Shown: piece by piece, positions 17,114 to 28,979 of the stretch
Numbering within the stretch: the first letter of the stretch is position 1
How the letters are laid out: every line of letters starts with the position of its first letter
Origin: Microlunatus panaciterrae
GTDB lineage: Bacteria; Actinomycetota; Actinomycetes; Propionibacteriales; Propionibacteriaceae
Assembly (NCBI RefSeq): GCF_016907535.1
Contig: NZ_JAFBCF010000001.1
Span: forward strand, 2,852,001 to 2,916,000
Direction: 5' to 3'
DNA: 64,000 nucleotides
Translations under genes and position numbers: made by a program
The notes under the pieces: generated by a model
The model's input: only the letters and a program-made list of their open reading frames with translations
The model's database searches: none
What the model was told of the DNA's origin: nothing

Positions 17114-18744
17114 GTGCCTGTCGAGACCGAGCCTGTCGAGACAAAGGACCGGCCCCCCGGATCCGGGGGACTGCAGCTTCGCGGCATCACCAAACGGTTC
17201 GGCTCGTTGACGGCCACCGACGCGGTCGACCTCGACATCCGGCCCGGCGAGATCCACTGCCTGCTGGGCGAGAACGGCGCCGGCAAGTCCACCTTGATGA
17301 ACGTGCTGTACGGCCTGCTGCAGCCGGACGACGGTCAGATCCTGATCGACGGTGCGCCGCGGCACTTCAGCAACCCCAAGCAGGCGATGGCGGCCGGGAT
17401 CGGCATGGTGCACCAGCACTTCATGCTGGTCGAGGTGTTCTCGGTGGCCGAGAACCTGGTGCTGGGCCGGGAGCATGGCGTGGCCGGGCTGCTCGACATG
17501 GCGTCGGCACGGCGCACCGTGCAGGTACTGTCCGACCGCTACAACTTCCAGGTCGACCCCGATGCGCTGGTCGAGCAGCTGCCGGTGGGCGTCCAGCAAC
17601 GGGTGGAGATCCTGAAGGCGCTGGCCAACGACGCCACCTACCTGATCTTCGACGAGCCCACGGCTGTGCTCACGCCGCAGGAGATCGACGAGCTGATGGC
17701 CGTCATGCGTTCGCTCCGCGACGAGGGCAAGGCGATCGTCTTCATCACCCACAAGCTGCGCGAGGTGCGGGCGATCGCCGACCGGATCACCGTGATGAGG
17801 CGTGGCCGGGTGGTCGGCCATGCTCAGCCCACCGACTCCGAGAGCCAGCTGGCCGAGATGATGGTGGGCCGCGCGGTCAGCCTCACCGTCGACAAGCAGC
17901 CGCCGAGGAAGGGCGACGTCCGGCTGGTGATCGAGGGTGTGTCCGTCGCCAGCCCGAACGGCGCCCTGGCCGTCGACGACCTCGACCTGGAGGTGGCGGG
18001 AGGCGAGATCGTCTGCATCGCCGGTGTCCAGGGCAACGGCCAGACCGAGCTGGCCGAAGCGCTACTCGGCATCACCCCGGTGAGCAGGGGCCGGGTGCTG
18101 CTGGACGGGCGGGACATCACCGGGCTGAACCCCAAGCAGACCATCGACAGCGGGATCGGGTTCGTCCCCGAGGACCGCCAGCACGACGGCTTCGTCGGGA
18201 CGTTCACCGTCGCCGAGAACCTGGTGCTGAACCATTTCGACGAGAAGCCCTTTGCGCGGGGGATGGCGCTCAACCTGGGCGCCATCCGGCAGAACGCCGA
18301 GGACCGGGTGGGGGAGTTCGACATCCGGACCCAGTCCATCGACACGCCGGTCTCGTCGCTGTCCGGCGGCAACCAGCAGAAGGTGGTGCTGGCCAGAGAG
18401 CTGTCCAGGCCGCTGTCGTTGCTGATCGCCAACCAGCCGACCCGCGGGGTCGACGTCGGCGCCATCGAGTTCCTGCACACCAGGCTGGTGCAGGAGCGGG
18501 ACCGGGGTACCGCCGTCGTCATCGTGTCGACCGAGCTCGACGAGGTGGCGGCACTGGCCGACCGGATCGCGGTGATGTACCGGGGCGCGATCGTCGGCAT
18601 CGTCGGGCCCGAGACGTCCCGGGAGGCGCTCGGACTGATGATGGCCGGAGTGCCGGCCGAGGAGGCGAAGGCGATGGCCGCTACCGGCTCGACCTCTACC
18701 GGGACGCCCACCGACGGTCAACCGTCCGAGGGAAGGCCGCCGTC

Positions 18745-18748
<4 letters not shown>
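17114..18748 (+). CDS. Nucleoside ABC importer ATPase with two nucleotide-binding domains (NupA/YufO type)
   Basis: 544 aa; two ABC domains in tandem as in RbsA/NupA. Domain 1: GENGAGKSTLMNVLYG, QLPVGVQQRVEILKAL, LIFDEPTAVLTP. Domain 2: degenerate Walker A GVQGNGQTELAEALLG, SLSGGNQQKVVLAREL, and NQPTRGVDVG in place of a canonical Walker B. One active and one degenerate site is normal for this group. Start GTG 17114 is preferred over ATG 17096 because AAGGA lies 7 nt upstream. The first codons consist of a REP-like 12-bp sequence repeated twice. The stop overlaps the permease ATG (ATGA). Confidence 0.93.
17116..17142. repeat. REP-like GCCTGTCGAGAC repeated at the ATPase start codon
   Basis: GCCTGTCGAGAC at 17116-17127 and 17131-17142 (15-bp period) encodes PVETEPVETK. 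It resembles the REP core GAGCCTGTCGAAGGG seen at 32576 and 32732, suggesting that a REP-type sequence has been built into the coding start. Confidence 0.6.
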
Positions 18749-19961
<1,213 letters not shown>

Positions 19962-19965
<4 letters not shown>

Positions 19966-21284
19966 CCGGGCCCGGAACCGAGGTCACGACACAGCCGACC
20001 CCGCCGGTGCCCGGTACCAACGCCCCGCCGCCGCGGTTCGTCGAGTCCGCGGAGAGGCGGCGCCAGCGGCTCTCCACCGGCGCCCTGATCGTCGTTGTCG
20101 GGCTGGTGCTCCTCGGGCTGCTGTTCGCCACCCACGGCAATGCCCAGTTCGCGTTGTCCAACGCGTTCGACACGATTCAGCTGCCGACGGTGGCAGTGCC
20201 GGGCCTGCCCGCCGTCGCGATCTGCGCTGTGCTCTGCCTGTTGGCCGGTGCCGGCTTCCTTTCCGGCCGCCTCCACCACCGCTGGCCTGCGCTCGCCGGA
20301 ACGGTGGCCGGGATCGCCTTCGTGGTCGGTTTCCTGGCCTGGGCTGCCGCAGGTCGCGAGCTCCCGTTTCCGGTCAGCAACCAGCTGAACGGCACACTGG
20401 CTCTGGCCACCCCACTGGTCTTCGGTGCCCTCTGCGGGGTGCTGGGCGAGCGCGCCGGGGTGGTGAATGTGGCGATCGAGGGCCAGTTCCTGACCGCCGC
20501 CTTCGCTGCAGCTGTCGTAGGGAGCATCACCCACTCGGTGATCGGTGCCCTGGTGGCGGCCGCGGCGGCCGGCGTTGCGATGGCTGCGCTGCTGGCCCTG
20601 TTCTCCATCAGATACCTGGTCAACCAGGTGGTGCTGGGGGTCGTGCTCAACCTGCTCGCCTCCGGGCTGACCGGCTTCCTCTTCGACCAGCTGGTGCAGC
20701 CCGCCGGCAGCGCCTACAACTCGGCACCGGTGCTGGAGACGATCGCCATCCCGGGCCTGGCCAAGATCCCGTTCTTCGGGCCAGTCTTCTTCGAGCAGAC
20801 GATCTTGGCCTATCTGGCCGGACTCGCCGTGGTCATCGTCTGGGTGCTGCTGTTCAAGACCACGTGGGGGCTGCGGATCCGCGCCGTCGGTGAGCACCCG
20901 GAGGCGGCCGACACGGTCGGCATCAGCGTGGTCAGGATCCGCTGGTCGGCGGTGCTGGTGGGCGGCCTGTTCGCCGGTGTCGGGGGATCGTTCTTCGTCC
21001 TCGGCACGACCGGCGCCTTCTCGAAGGAGATCACGGTCGGCAACGGGTTCATCGCGCTGGCTGCGCTGATCATGGGTCGTTGGCACCCGGTCTGGGCCGC
21101 CATGATGGCACTGTTCTTCGGCTTCGTCACCCAGATGGCCTCGCAGCTGCAGACGCTGAGCACTCCGGTGCCCAGCCAGTTCCTGCTGCTGTTGCCGTAC
21201 GTCGCGACCATCATCGCGGTAGCGGGGCTGGTCGGTCGGGTACGGGCGCCAGCCGCTGACGGCATCCCGTACGAGAAGGCCTGA
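19962..21284 (+). CDS. Nucleoside ABC importer permease 2 (BPD_transp_2 family)
   Basis: 440 aa. Shares [21 protein letters not shown] and [28 protein letters not shown] with the YufQ/NupC-type permeases and forms the heterodimeric channel with permease 1. The N-terminal ~40 residues are a Pro/Thr-rich cytosolic tail. The ATG at 19962 overlaps the preceding TGA (ATGA). Confidence 0.92.
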
Positions 21285-21286
21285 CC

Positions 21287-21748
21287 ATGCCGGAGACCGT
21301 CAGCGTGAGTATCGACTGGTCGCTGCTGCGGAGCCGGGCCAGGGAGATCAGCCAACGGGCGTACGCGCCCTACTCCGACTTCCAGGTCGGTGCCGCGGCG
21401 CTGGTCGACGACGGTCGGATCGTCGTCGGCTGCAACGTCGAGAATGCGTCCTACGGTGTGGGGCTGTGTGCCGAGTGCGGGCTCGTGTCGGCACTGCACG
21501 CAAGTGGCGGTGGCCGGTTGGTGGCGTTCGCCTGTGTCGACAAGGGCGGCGAGGTGCTGATGCCGTGCGGGCGCTGTCGGCAGCTGCTCTGGGAGAATGG
21601 CGGACCGCAGCTGCTGGTGGACACCCCAGGCGGCGTCAAGCCGATGACCGAGGTGCTGCCGGACGCGTTCGGCGCCGAGCAGCTGGCCAGGGTGGACGTG
21701 GGGTCCGAATCGGGTCCCCTCGACCGGACCGAGGAGCCCTCGCGGTGA
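21287..21748 (+). CDS. cdd: Cytidine deaminase
   Basis: 153 aa, homotetrameric-class size. Zinc and catalytic residues are visible: [17 protein letters not shown] (Cys-Ala-Glu with Glu as proton shuttle) and MPCGRCRQ (two Cys ligands); the substrate-binding [12 protein letters not shown] is intact. It deaminates cytidine and deoxycytidine to uridine/deoxyuridine in the cytosol. It starts 2 bp after the permease stop. The last ~20 residues are an acidic tail. Confidence 0.95.
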   Translation: MPETVSVSIDWSLLRSRAREISQRAYAPYSDFQVGAAALVDDGRIVVGCNVENASYGVGLCAECGLVSALHASGGGRLVAFACVDKGGEVLMPCGRCRQLLWENGGPQLLVDTPGGVKPMTEVLPDAFGAEQLARVDVGSESGPLDRTEEPSR

Positions 21749-22824
21749 GTGTCGGTCTCGAGGCGCTCCAGGCGGCGCCGAAAGTGTCGTTGCACGACCA
21801 CTTGGACGGTGGGCTGCGGCCGGAGACGATCATCGAGCTGGCGGCCGAGGTGGGGCATGAGCTGCCGGCGACTGACGCCCGGGAGCTTCGCCGGTGGTTC
21901 GTCGAGTCCGCGAGCTCAGGCTCGCTGGTGCGCTACCTCGAGACGTTCAAGCACACCCTCGCGGTCATGCAGACGCAGGTCCACCTGCACCGGGTTGCGC
22001 GCGAGTTCGTCGAGGACCTGGCCGCCGACGGTGTCGTCTATGCCGAGGCCCGGTGGGCGCCCGAGCAGCATCTGTTGTCCGGTCTGACCCCGCGACAGGC
22101 GGTGGAGGCGGTGCGTGACGGGCTGGAGGCCGGGGCGCAGGCCTGCCGGGACCGGGGTCGCACGATCATCGTCCGGCAGCTGTTGACCGGGATGCGGCAC
22201 GCCAGCGCCTCGCGGGAGATCGCCGAGCTGGCCGTCGACTACCGCCACGACGGAGTCGCCGGCTTCGACATCGCCGGTGCCGAGGCCGGTCACCCGCCCA
22301 CCCGGCATCTCGACGCCTTCGACTACCTGAAGCGCAACAACGCCTACTTCACGGTCCACGCCGGCGAGGCCTTCGGGCTGCCATCGATCTGGGAGGCGCT
22401 GCAGCTGTGCGGCGCCAACCGGTTGGGGCACGGGGTGCGGATCATCGACGACATCACCGTTCCCGACTATGGTCCGCCGCGGCTGGGTGACCTCGCGGCG
22501 TACGTCCGCAATATGCGCATACCGCTCGAGCTGTGCCCGTCGTCGAACGTACAGACCGGCGCGGCGAGCTCGATCGCGGAGCACCCGATCGGGCTGCTGA
22601 CGGACCTGCGCTTCCGGGTGACGGTGAACTGCGACAACCAGCTGATGAGCGACACCACCCTGAGCCGGGAGTTCGCCAAGGTCTGCGAGGCCTTCGACTA
22701 CGACCTCGAGGACGTGCGCTGGTTCACCATCAACGCGGCCAAGAGCGCCTTCCACTCCTTCGACCTGAGGCTGGCGCTGATCGAGGAAGTGATCAAGCCG
22801 GGGTTCGCCCGGCTGGGCGCGTGA
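21745..22824 (+). CDS. add: Adenosine deaminase (or close aminodeoxyfutalosine/adenine-type relative)
   Basis: 359 aa. Metal and catalytic residues of the adenyl-deaminase family: [14 protein letters not shown] (HxH, with LDG instead of the usual HLDG/HLHG arrangement kept as HDHLDG), VHAGE (His-Ala-Gly-Glu), NRLGHGVRI and [12 protein letters not shown] in place of the classical NTDDP. The GTG at 21745 overlaps the cytidine deaminase TGA (GTGA). Position in a nucleoside-uptake operon supports adenosine/deoxyadenosine to inosine conversion, feeding the purine nucleoside phosphorylase at 37.9 kb. Confidence 0.88.
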   Translation: MSVGLEALQAAPKVSLHDHLDGGLRPETIIELAAEVGHELPATDARELRRWFVESASSGSLVRYLETFKHTLAVMQTQVHLHRVAREFVEDLAADGVVYAEARWAPEQHLLSGLTPRQAVEAVRDGLEAGAQACRDRGRTIIVRQLLTGMRHASASREIAELAVDYRHDGVAGFDIAGAEAGHPPTRHLDAFDYLKRNNAYFTVHAGEAFGLPSIWEALQLCGANRLGHGVRIIDDITVPDYGPPRLGDLAAYVRNMRIPLELCPSSNVQTGAASSIAEHPIGLLTDLRFRVTVNCDNQLMSDTTLSREFAKVCEAFDYDLEDVRWFTINAAKSAFHSFDLRLALIEEVIKPGFARLGA

Positions 22825-22914
22825 CCGGGGCCGCGGAGATCGCGGCTCGATTCCGGAACGGCGCGACCTCCGTGCCCGTTGCTACAGGCGACGCGCCACC
22901 ACCTCGGAGGAACC

Positions 22915-24474
22915 ATGTCCACGTACGTCGACGAGCACACTCCCCGGCCGGCGCCGCGACGGCTGCTCGCTCCACCGAGCCGGCTGGCCGGGGGCTCGTG
23001 GGAGTCCGTGGCCCTGATGCTGGCCATCGCCGCTGCCGCGTTCGGCATCCGGTTGGCGACGATGGTCCGCAACCACGGCCTGTTCGGCCTCGGCAACTAC
23101 GACGACGGTGTCTACTACGGAGCTGCTGTCGGGCTGGTCAACGGCAGAATGCCGTACCGCGACTTCCTGCTGCTCCACCCGCCCGGCATCGTGCTGGCCC
23201 TGGCCCCGTTCGCGGCCCTGGGCGAGCTGGTGGGGGATGCGCGGGGCTTCGCCCTGGCCCGGCTGGCGTGGATGCTGCTCGGTGCGGTGAACGCGGTGCT
23301 CGTCTACCGCATCCTGCGTCCCGCCACCATCGCGGGCGCTGTGATCGGAGGGTTCGGCTATGCGGTGTTCACCCCCGCCGTGTACGGCGAGCACACGACG
23401 CTGCTGGAGGCCCCGGCCACGACGGCACTGCTGGGCGCGGTGCTGCTGCTGAACGGCACCGCAGGCCGGCGACGACCGGCCGAGGCCGGACCGCTGATCG
23501 CGGCCGGGCTGCTGCTCGGCCTCACTGTGGGGTTCAAGGTCTGGGGTGTCGTCGGCGTTCTCCTCGTCCTGGGCTGGCTGCTGTCCACCAGGCGGCTCAA
23601 GGCTGCCGGCTGGGTGGCGTTCGGCACCGCTGTCGCAGGTGCTGCGGTCTACCTCCCCTTCTTCGCGCAGGCGCCGGGTGCGATGTGGCGCTACACCGTC
23701 ATGGACCAGCTCCACCGGTCCCGTTTCCGGAGCGTGTCGCTTGCGAGCCGGGCCATCCAGATGATGGGCCTGGGGCGCTTCGGTGCCCGCCACCCGTCCT
23801 CCGTGCTGCTGACCGGCGCTCTCATCGTCTGCCTCGCCGCCGCGGCAGTGGCCTGGAGGAACGAGCACGCCCGGTTGATGATCGTGCTGTGCCTCGGCTT
23901 GTCCGGGTTCCTGCTGCTGACCCCGACGTGGTTCGGTCACTATGCCGCGCTGACGGCGGCCCCGCTGATGGTGGTGATCGGAGCGGCCGGCGGCGAGCTG
24001 CTGAGGAGTCTGGAGCGGAGCCGGGGCACAACGGCGGTCGCCGTCCTGCTGTTCGCCTCACTGATGATCTTCTACGCGCTGCCGACCGTGAACCGGTCCT
24101 GGGCCCGAGGCTTCCCCGCCTCGGCGCTCACCGCGTCCGTCGCGGCCGTCCCCGGCTGCATCACCGCTGACGACGTGACCGGCCTGATCGAGCTGAACGT
24201 GCTGAGCCGCAACCTGCGGCGCGGGTGCCCGCTGAGTGTCGATCTCGGTGGCGCCAACTATGACGTCCAACCGACCACCGCGGGTGCCGACCGGCCCCGA
24301 AGAAGCAACCCGGCCTGGCAGCGGGTCGCGTTGCGCTACCTCGGATCCGGAACGGAGGTGCTGCTGGTCCGGGCCGGGCTGCACAGTCTGAGCAGAAGGA
24401 CGGTAGCCATCGTCGGCGGCTGGCGGCTGCTGGAGCGTGCTCGCCACGTCCTGCTCCGGGCCCCCCAGCACTGA
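22915..24474 (+). CDS. GT-C-like polytopic membrane protein, putative lipid-sugar glycosyltransferase
   Basis: 519 aa, about ten to eleven TM segments to residue ~400, then a soluble C-terminal domain (~110 residues). The first extracytoplasmic loop has an acidic pair (YDDGVYYGAAVGLVNG) and then YRDFLLLHPPG, the layout of GT-C/ArnT-PMT enzymes that use polyprenyl-phosphate sugars. RBS CGGAGG sits 4 nt before the ATG. Donor and acceptor are unknown; the polyprenyl arabinose donor made by the 57-60 kb cluster is one possibility (inference). Confidence 0.65.
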   Translation: MSTYVDEHTPRPAPRRLLAPPSRLAGGSWESVALMLAIAAAAFGIRLATMVRNHGLFGLGNYDDGVYYGAAVGLVNGRMPYRDFLLLHPPGIVLALAPFAALGELVGDARGFALARLAWMLLGAVNAVLVYRILRPATIAGAVIGGFGYAVFTPAVYGEHTTLLEAPATTALLGAVLLLNGTAGRRRPAEAGPLIAAGLLLGLTVGFKVWGVVGVLLVLGWLLSTRRLKAAGWVAFGTAVAGAAVYLPFFAQAPGAMWRYTVMDQLHRSRFRSVSLASRAIQMMGLGRFGARHPSSVLLTGALIVCLAAAAVAWRNEHARLMIVLCLGLSGFLLLTPTWFGHYAALTAAPLMVVIGAAGGELLRSLERSRGTTAVAVLLFASLMIFYALPTVNRSWARGFPASALTASVAAVPGCITADDVTGLIELNVLSRNLRRGCPLSVDLGGANYDVQPTTAGADRPRRSNPAWQRVALRYLGSGTEVLLVRAGLHSLSRRTVAIVGGWRLLERARHVLLRAPQH

Positions 24475-24582
24475 CGCCCGGTCCGGTGCCCTGATGGCTG
24501 GGCTGGGCCTTCCGGTCGTTCCCGTGGCGACAGCTGCCCGTATATTGGCGCCGACACGACCCCTCACCGACGAGGAACGGAC

Positions 24583-25713
24583 ATGACCGACCCTGCAAGG
24601 CGCCCCGACGTTGCCGCCATCTACTTCCCCTCCTGGCATGCCGACCCCAGACGGGACGAGAAGCTGGGTCCGGGTTGGACGGAGTGGGAGCTGATCCGCG
24701 CCGGTCGGCCACGCTTCCCGGGCCACTACCAGCCGATCGTGCCCCAGTGGGGCTACCTGGACGAGACCGAGCCGGCCAACATGAGGCGCAGCCTGCAGGT
24801 CGCCGGTCGGTACGGTATCGATGCCTTCCTGTGGGACTGGTACTTCTACGACGGCGACGACTTCCTCAACCGCCCGCTGGACGAGACCTACCTCGCTCTG
24901 GACGAGCCGGAGGTCAAGTTCGCGCTGATGTGGGCCAACCACACCTGGATCGACGTCTTCCCGCTCACCTCGAAGAAGGAGCCGGAGGTGTGGTTTCCGG
25001 GGGCCGTCGACCTGGCCCAGTTCCGGCGGCTGGTGGCCGTCGTGGTCGAGCGCTACCTGTCCAGCCCGTACTACTGGCGCGTCGACGGTGCCGCCTGGTT
25101 CACGGTGTTCCACATCCAGGAGCTGCTGGACGGGCTCGGCGGCGTCGAGGCGGCCGCGGCGGCGCTGACCGAGTTCCGAGCGGCGGCCGAGGCGGCCGGT
25201 GTCGGGCCCCTGCATCTCAACGCCATGGGCGGCTGGCAGCAGCAGGGCATCGAGGTGCTGGCCGCGCTCGGCTTCGACAGCTTCGGCCCCTACAACTGGT
25301 CCGACCTGATGCCCAGGGACCAGGGCATCGAGGTGGACTACGCCCGGTGGCGCGCCGACGCGGCCGCCCAGTGGCGGGCCGACCAGGACGCCGCGGATGC
25401 CCTGGGCCTCAGCTACATCCCGAACCTGACGATGGGATGGGACTCGACCACCCGGGTCGACCAGGACGATCAGAACGTCCCGAGCAGCTGGCCGATGCTG
25501 CCGGTCGTCACCGGCAACACGCCGGCCGAGTTCGGGGCGGCCGCAGCCGACCTCAGGGCGTTCCTCGACAGCCGCCCGGACTGCCCTGCGCTGACGGTCA
25601 ACGCCTGGAACGAGTGGACCGAGGGCAGCTACCTGGAACCGGATGAGCGCTACGGGCTGGGTTACCTGGAGGCGCTGCACGCAGCCCTGCCGGGCCGGTC
25701 CGACCAGCCGTGA
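24583..25713 (+). CDS. WbsX / GH99-like domain protein
   Basis: 376 aa. The opening IYFPSWH, WTEWELIRAGRPRFPGHYQP and the C-terminal NAWNEWTEGSYLEPD match the Glyco_tran_WbsX/GH99-like family, which is found in polysaccharide loci and has an endo-mannosidase-like barrel. No signal peptide or TM, so it is cytosolic. GAGGAA lies 7 nt before the ATG. The neighbouring GT-C-like gene supports a role in glycan synthesis or trimming; exact reaction unknown. Confidence 0.8.
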   Translation: MTDPARRPDVAAIYFPSWHADPRRDEKLGPGWTEWELIRAGRPRFPGHYQPIVPQWGYLDETEPANMRRSLQVAGRYGIDAFLWDWYFYDGDDFLNRPLDETYLALDEPEVKFALMWANHTWIDVFPLTSKKEPEVWFPGAVDLAQFRRLVAVVVERYLSSPYYWRVDGAAWFTVFHIQELLDGLGGVEAAAAALTEFRAAAEAAGVGPLHLNAMGGWQQQGIEVLAALGFDSFGPYNWSDLMPRDQGIEVDYARWRADAAAQWRADQDAADALGLSYIPNLTMGWDSTTRVDQDDQNVPSSWPMLPVVTGNTPAEFGAAAADLRAFLDSRPDCPALTVNAWNEWTEGSYLEPDERYGLGYLEALHAALPGRSDQP

Positions 25714-25731
25714 GACGCATCGCCAGCAGGG

Positions 25732-26994
25732 TCAGCGGGTGCCGCAGGCACGCAGGATGCTGACCACCAGGGTTCGGGTCGCGGTGACCACCTCGTCAAT
25801 GCGGACCGACTCGTTCGGCCCGTGAGCCAGCTCGATGGCACCCGGCCCGTAGTGCAGGGTGGGGATGCCGGCAGCGGCGTACAGCCGGAGGTCGCTGCCG
25901 TACGGGGCACCCAGCACGGCCGGGGCAGCGGTGCCGGTGCTGTCGGCGTGGGCGCCGCCGACCAGCGAAGCCAGTGGATGGCCCGCCGGTAGCCGGCCGC
26001 CGCTGAACTGGCCACCCGGCCAGCTGACGCCCACCGGGTGGTCGCGCAGCCACGGGTCGGTCGCCGCGACCTCGGCGACCCGGGCCTCCAACGCCTTCCG
26101 CGCCGCACCGGGGTCCTCCTCGATTCGCAGCCCGAGCCGTCCCTCGGCCACCAGGTGGTCCGGCACGCTGCTGGACCAGGTGCCTGCGCTGAGCCGGCCG
26201 ACACTCAGCGGGTAGGCGATGGGGTAGCCGGACATCAGCTGCTCGGGCTCTCGGTTGCGTTCCTGCTCGAGCTCGGCCAGCGCGGCGTGCAGTGTCAGGT
26301 AGGAGTCGATGGCGCTGTGTCCGCGGTAGCGGGTGCTGCCGTGGGTGGCGAGCCCGCTCACCTCGATCCGGAACGTCAGCGCCCCCGCGGTGGCGGTGAT
26401 CAGCGACAGCCCGGTCGGCTCGGTGATGACGCAGGCCCGGCCACGGTGACCTCGGGCAAGGGTGGCGAACGCCCCCAGCCCACCGTCCTCCTCGCCGATC
26501 ACCGAGTGCAGCGCCAGGCCCGAGCGCAGTCGGACGCCCGATGAACGCACCGCCTGCACGGCGGCGATATTGGCCGCCAGCCCGGCCTTCATGTCGCAGG
26601 CCCCGCGCGCCACGACCGTGCCGTCGCGCAGTGTCGGCGCGAACGGGTCACCCCACCACAGGTCCGGGTTGCCGGCGGGCACCACATCGGCGTGCCCTTG
26701 CAGGATCAGGGCCGGCTGCTCCGTCGGGTCGCTGGTCGCCACCAGCCCCCACGCCTCGGTCCGCACCACCTCGGCGCCGGGATATCCCGGATCCGCCGCC
26801 AGCGTCACCAGGTCGACCGGCCAGAGGTCGACGTCCAGCTCGAGCCGCCCCAGCTGCTCGGCCAGCAGGTGCTGAATCTCGCTCTCGGCCGCGGTCCCTC
26901 CAACGCTCGGCACTGCCAGCAGCTCGATCAGCAGCCGCACCAGTGCCGGTTCGTCCACGGCTGCCAGGGCGCGTGCCTCGTCACGGGTCAGCAC
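25732..26994 (-). CDS. M20-family zinc peptidase (ArgE/DapE/CPG2-like)
   Basis: 420 aa. Metal centre: [11 protein letters not shown] (His-x-Asp), [10 protein letters not shown] (Asp), [11 protein letters not shown] (catalytic Glu-Glu) and the late His in [11 protein letters not shown]. The dimerisation domain contains [18 protein letters not shown]. It hydrolyses N-acyl or peptide amides; candidates are acetylornithine, succinyl-DAP-like or dipeptide substrates. The GTG at 26994 is chosen because TACGGT lies 6 nt upstream, the leaderless pattern found elsewhere in the window; a GTG at 27012 is an alternative. It converges on the WbsX gene with an 18-bp gap. Confidence 0.87.
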   Translation of the reverse strand: MLTRDEARALAAVDEPALVRLLIELLAVPSVGGTAAESEIQHLLAEQLGRLELDVDLWPVDLVTLAADPGYPGAEVVRTEAWGLVATSDPTEQPALILQGHADVVPAGNPDLWWGDPFAPTLRDGTVVARGACDMKAGLAANIAAVQAVRSSGVRLRSGLALHSVIGEEDGGLGAFATLARGHRGRACVITEPTGLSLITATAGALTFRIEVSGLATHGSTRYRGHSAIDSYLTLHAALAELEQERNREPEQLMSGYPIAYPLSVGRLSAGTWSSSVPDHLVAEGRLGLRIEEDPGAARKALEARVAEVAATDPWLRDHPVGVSWPGGQFSGGRLPAGHPLASLVGGAHADSTGTAAPAVLGAPYGSDLRLYAAAGIPTLHYGPGAIELAHGPNESVRIDEVVTATRTLVVSILRACGTR

Positions 26995-27000
26995 GCGATC

Positions 27001-27006
27001 ACCGTA
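27001..27006 (-). promoter_or_regulatory. -10 element TACGGT, leaderless M20 peptidase gene
   Basis: TACGGT, 6 nt, GTG on the minus strand; transcription would start at the start codon. Confidence 0.5.
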
Positions 27007-27017
27007 CGGCACTGCAC

Positions 27018-27023
27018 TAGGGT
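27018..27023 (+). promoter_or_regulatory. -10 element TAGGGT, leaderless metG
   Basis: TAGGGT, 7 nt, ATG. No Shine-Dalgarno precedes metG, consistent with a leaderless mRNA. Confidence 0.6.
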
Positions 27024-27030
27024 TGGCCGC

Positions 27031-28818
27031 ATGAGTTCTCGTGTGTTGACCGCCGTGGCCTGGCCATACGCCAACGGTCCACGCCACATCGGTCATGTGT
27101 CCGGTTTCGGCGTACCCTCGGACGTCTTCTCCCGCTACATGCGGATGAGTGGCCACGACATCCTGATGGTCTCCGGCACCGACGAGCACGGAACGCCCAT
27201 CTCCGTCCAGGCGGAGCGGGAGCAGATGACGACGCGACAGCTCGCCGACAAGTACAACCGGGTCATCGTCGAGGACCTGCAGGGGCTCGGGCTGTCCTAC
27301 GACCTGTTCACCCGGACCACCACCCTCAACCACTACCGGGTCGTGCAGGACCTCTTCCTCGGCCTGTACAAGAACGGCTATGTGGTGCCGAAGAGCGCAA
27401 TGGGGGCGATCAGCCCGTCGACCGGGCGCACCCTGCCGGACCGCTACATCGAGGGGACCTGCCCGATCTGCGGTTACGACGGAGCCCGCGGCGACCAGTG
27501 CGACAACTGCGGCAACCAGCTGGACCCGGTGGACCTGATCAACCCGCGCTCCCGGATCAACGGCGAGACGCCGAAGTTCGTCGAGACCGAGCACTTCTTC
27601 CTCGACCTGCCGTCGCTGGCGCACTCGCTCGGCGACTGGCTGGCCAAGCGGGTCGACTGGCGGCCGAACGTGCTCAAGTTCAGCCAGAACCTGCTCCGCG
27701 ACCTGAAACCGCGGGCGATCACCCGCGACCTCGACTGGGGCGTCCCGGTGCCGCTGGACGGCTGGCGGGACCAGCCGATGAAGCGGCTCTACGTCTGGTT
27801 CGACGCCGTCATCGGCTACCTGTCCGCGTCGGTGGAGTGGGCGGCGAGGACCGGCGACCCGGACGCCTGGAAGAAGTGGTGGACCGACCCGGAGGCGCTC
27901 GGCTACTACTTCATGGGCAAGGACAACATCGTCTTCCACTCGGTGATCTGGCCGGGCATGTTGCTGGGCCAGAACGGCGCCGGCGACCACGGTGGCGAGG
28001 TGGGCCCGCTGGGCACGCTGAACCTGCCCAGCGAGGTGGTCTCCAGCGAGTACCTGACCATGAGCGGTTCCAAGTTCTCCACCAGCCGGGGCAAGGTGAT
28101 CTACGTCGGCGACTTCCTGCAGGAGTTCGGCCCCGACGCGCTGCGGTACTTCATCTCGGTGGCGGGCCCGGAGAACCAGGACACCGACTTCACCTGGGAC
28201 GAGTTCGTCCGTCGGACCAACTTCGAGCTGGCCAACGAGTGGGGCAACCTGGTCAACCGCTCGATCTCGATGGCGCACAAGAACGTCGGTGCCATCCCCA
28301 ACCCGACCGACCTGCGCGACGTGGACCATGAGCTGTTGGCCACCTCGCGGGCGGCGTTCGGCACGGTCGGGGACCTGCTCGGCAAGAGCCGGTTCAAGCA
28401 CGCCTCAGCCGAGGCGATGCGGCTGGTGGGCGCCGCCAACAAGTACCTGTCGGACACCGAGCCGTGGAAGCTCAAGAGCGACCCGGCTCGACGCGACAGC
28501 GTGCTGCACACCGCCCTGCAGGTGGTCTCCGACGCGAACACGCTGCTGACACCGTTCCTGCCGCACGCGGCTCAACAGGTGCATGAGGCGCTGGGTGGTA
28601 GCGGCGTCTGGGCTGCCCAGCCGGAGATCCGCCAGGTCAGCGAGGACGCTGGCCCGGACTACCCGGTGCTGATGGGGGAGTACGCGAGCGAGCAGGCGGT
28701 CTGGCAGAGCATTCCGGTGCAGGTCGGCCGGCCGCTGGTCAAGCCGACTCCGCTGTTCACGAAGCTGGACGAGAAGCTGGGGGAGACCGGGCCGGACTGG
28801 GCCCGCATCGACACCTGA
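27031..28818 (+). CDS. metG: Methionyl-tRNA synthetase
   Basis: 595 aa, class I synthetase charging tRNA-Met. HIGH box is PRHIGH (residues ~15-20) and the KMSKS loop is KFSTSRG. The connective peptide holds a single Cys4 zinc knuckle (CPIC...CDNC), and the anticodon-binding helical domain follows ([17 protein letters not shown]). The C-terminal EMAP/Trbp111 dimerisation domain is missing, as in many actinobacteria. The ATG at 27031 is the natural start: upstream in-frame sequence is antisense to the divergent peptidase. Confidence 0.97.
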   Translation: MSSRVLTAVAWPYANGPRHIGHVSGFGVPSDVFSRYMRMSGHDILMVSGTDEHGTPISVQAEREQMTTRQLADKYNRVIVEDLQGLGLSYDLFTRTTTLNHYRVVQDLFLGLYKNGYVVPKSAMGAISPSTGRTLPDRYIEGTCPICGYDGARGDQCDNCGNQLDPVDLINPRSRINGETPKFVETEHFFLDLPSLAHSLGDWLAKRVDWRPNVLKFSQNLLRDLKPRAITRDLDWGVPVPLDGWRDQPMKRLYVWFDAVIGYLSASVEWAARTGDPDAWKKWWTDPEALGYYFMGKDNIVFHSVIWPGMLLGQNGAGDHGGEVGPLGTLNLPSEVVSSEYLTMSGSKFSTSRGKVIYVGDFLQEFGPDALRYFISVAGPENQDTDFTWDEFVRRTNFELANEWGNLVNRSISMAHKNVGAIPNPTDLRDVDHELLATSRAAFGTVGDLLGKSRFKHASAEAMRLVGAANKYLSDTEPWKLKSDPARRDSVLHTALQVVSDANTLLTPFLPHAAQQVHEALGGSGVWAAQPEIRQVSEDAGPDYPVLMGEYASEQAVWQSIPVQVGRPLVKPTPLFTKLDEKLGETGPDWARIDT

Positions 28819-28948
28819 GCAGTGTTCTCGGGTAGGTGAGAGCCCACCGACCGGCGAGTGGCAGCGTGCGGCTCGCCTTGCGTCCGTTACGGCGCCACTG
28901 GCTGCCATTCGACCGTACGCATCGTGCGGGGGCCGGTCCCACTTGCAT

Positions 28949-28965
28949 CTATATAAGATAGCTAT
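28949..28965. promoter_or_regulatory. AT-rich dyads at the MarR promoter, probable autoregulatory operator
   Basis: CTAT-N5-ATAG (28949-28961) overlaps ATAGCTAT (28958-28965), in the only AT-rich patch of this gap, directly upstream of the -10 TAAAGT. MarR proteins usually repress their own operon from such sites. Confidence 0.6.
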
Positions 28966-28966
28966 G

Positions 28967-28972
28967 TAAAGT
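28967..28972 (+). promoter_or_regulatory. -10 element TAAAGT, leaderless MarR-MFS operon
   Basis: TAAAGT, 7 nt, GTG at 28980; there is no Shine-Dalgarno sequence. Confidence 0.6.
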
Positions 28973-28979
28973 AGGTCGG

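Noticed and set aside
25732-28401. An 889-codon minus-strand protein
   Set aside because: The part above 27012 is antisense to metG; homology to M20 peptidases starts at about 26994.
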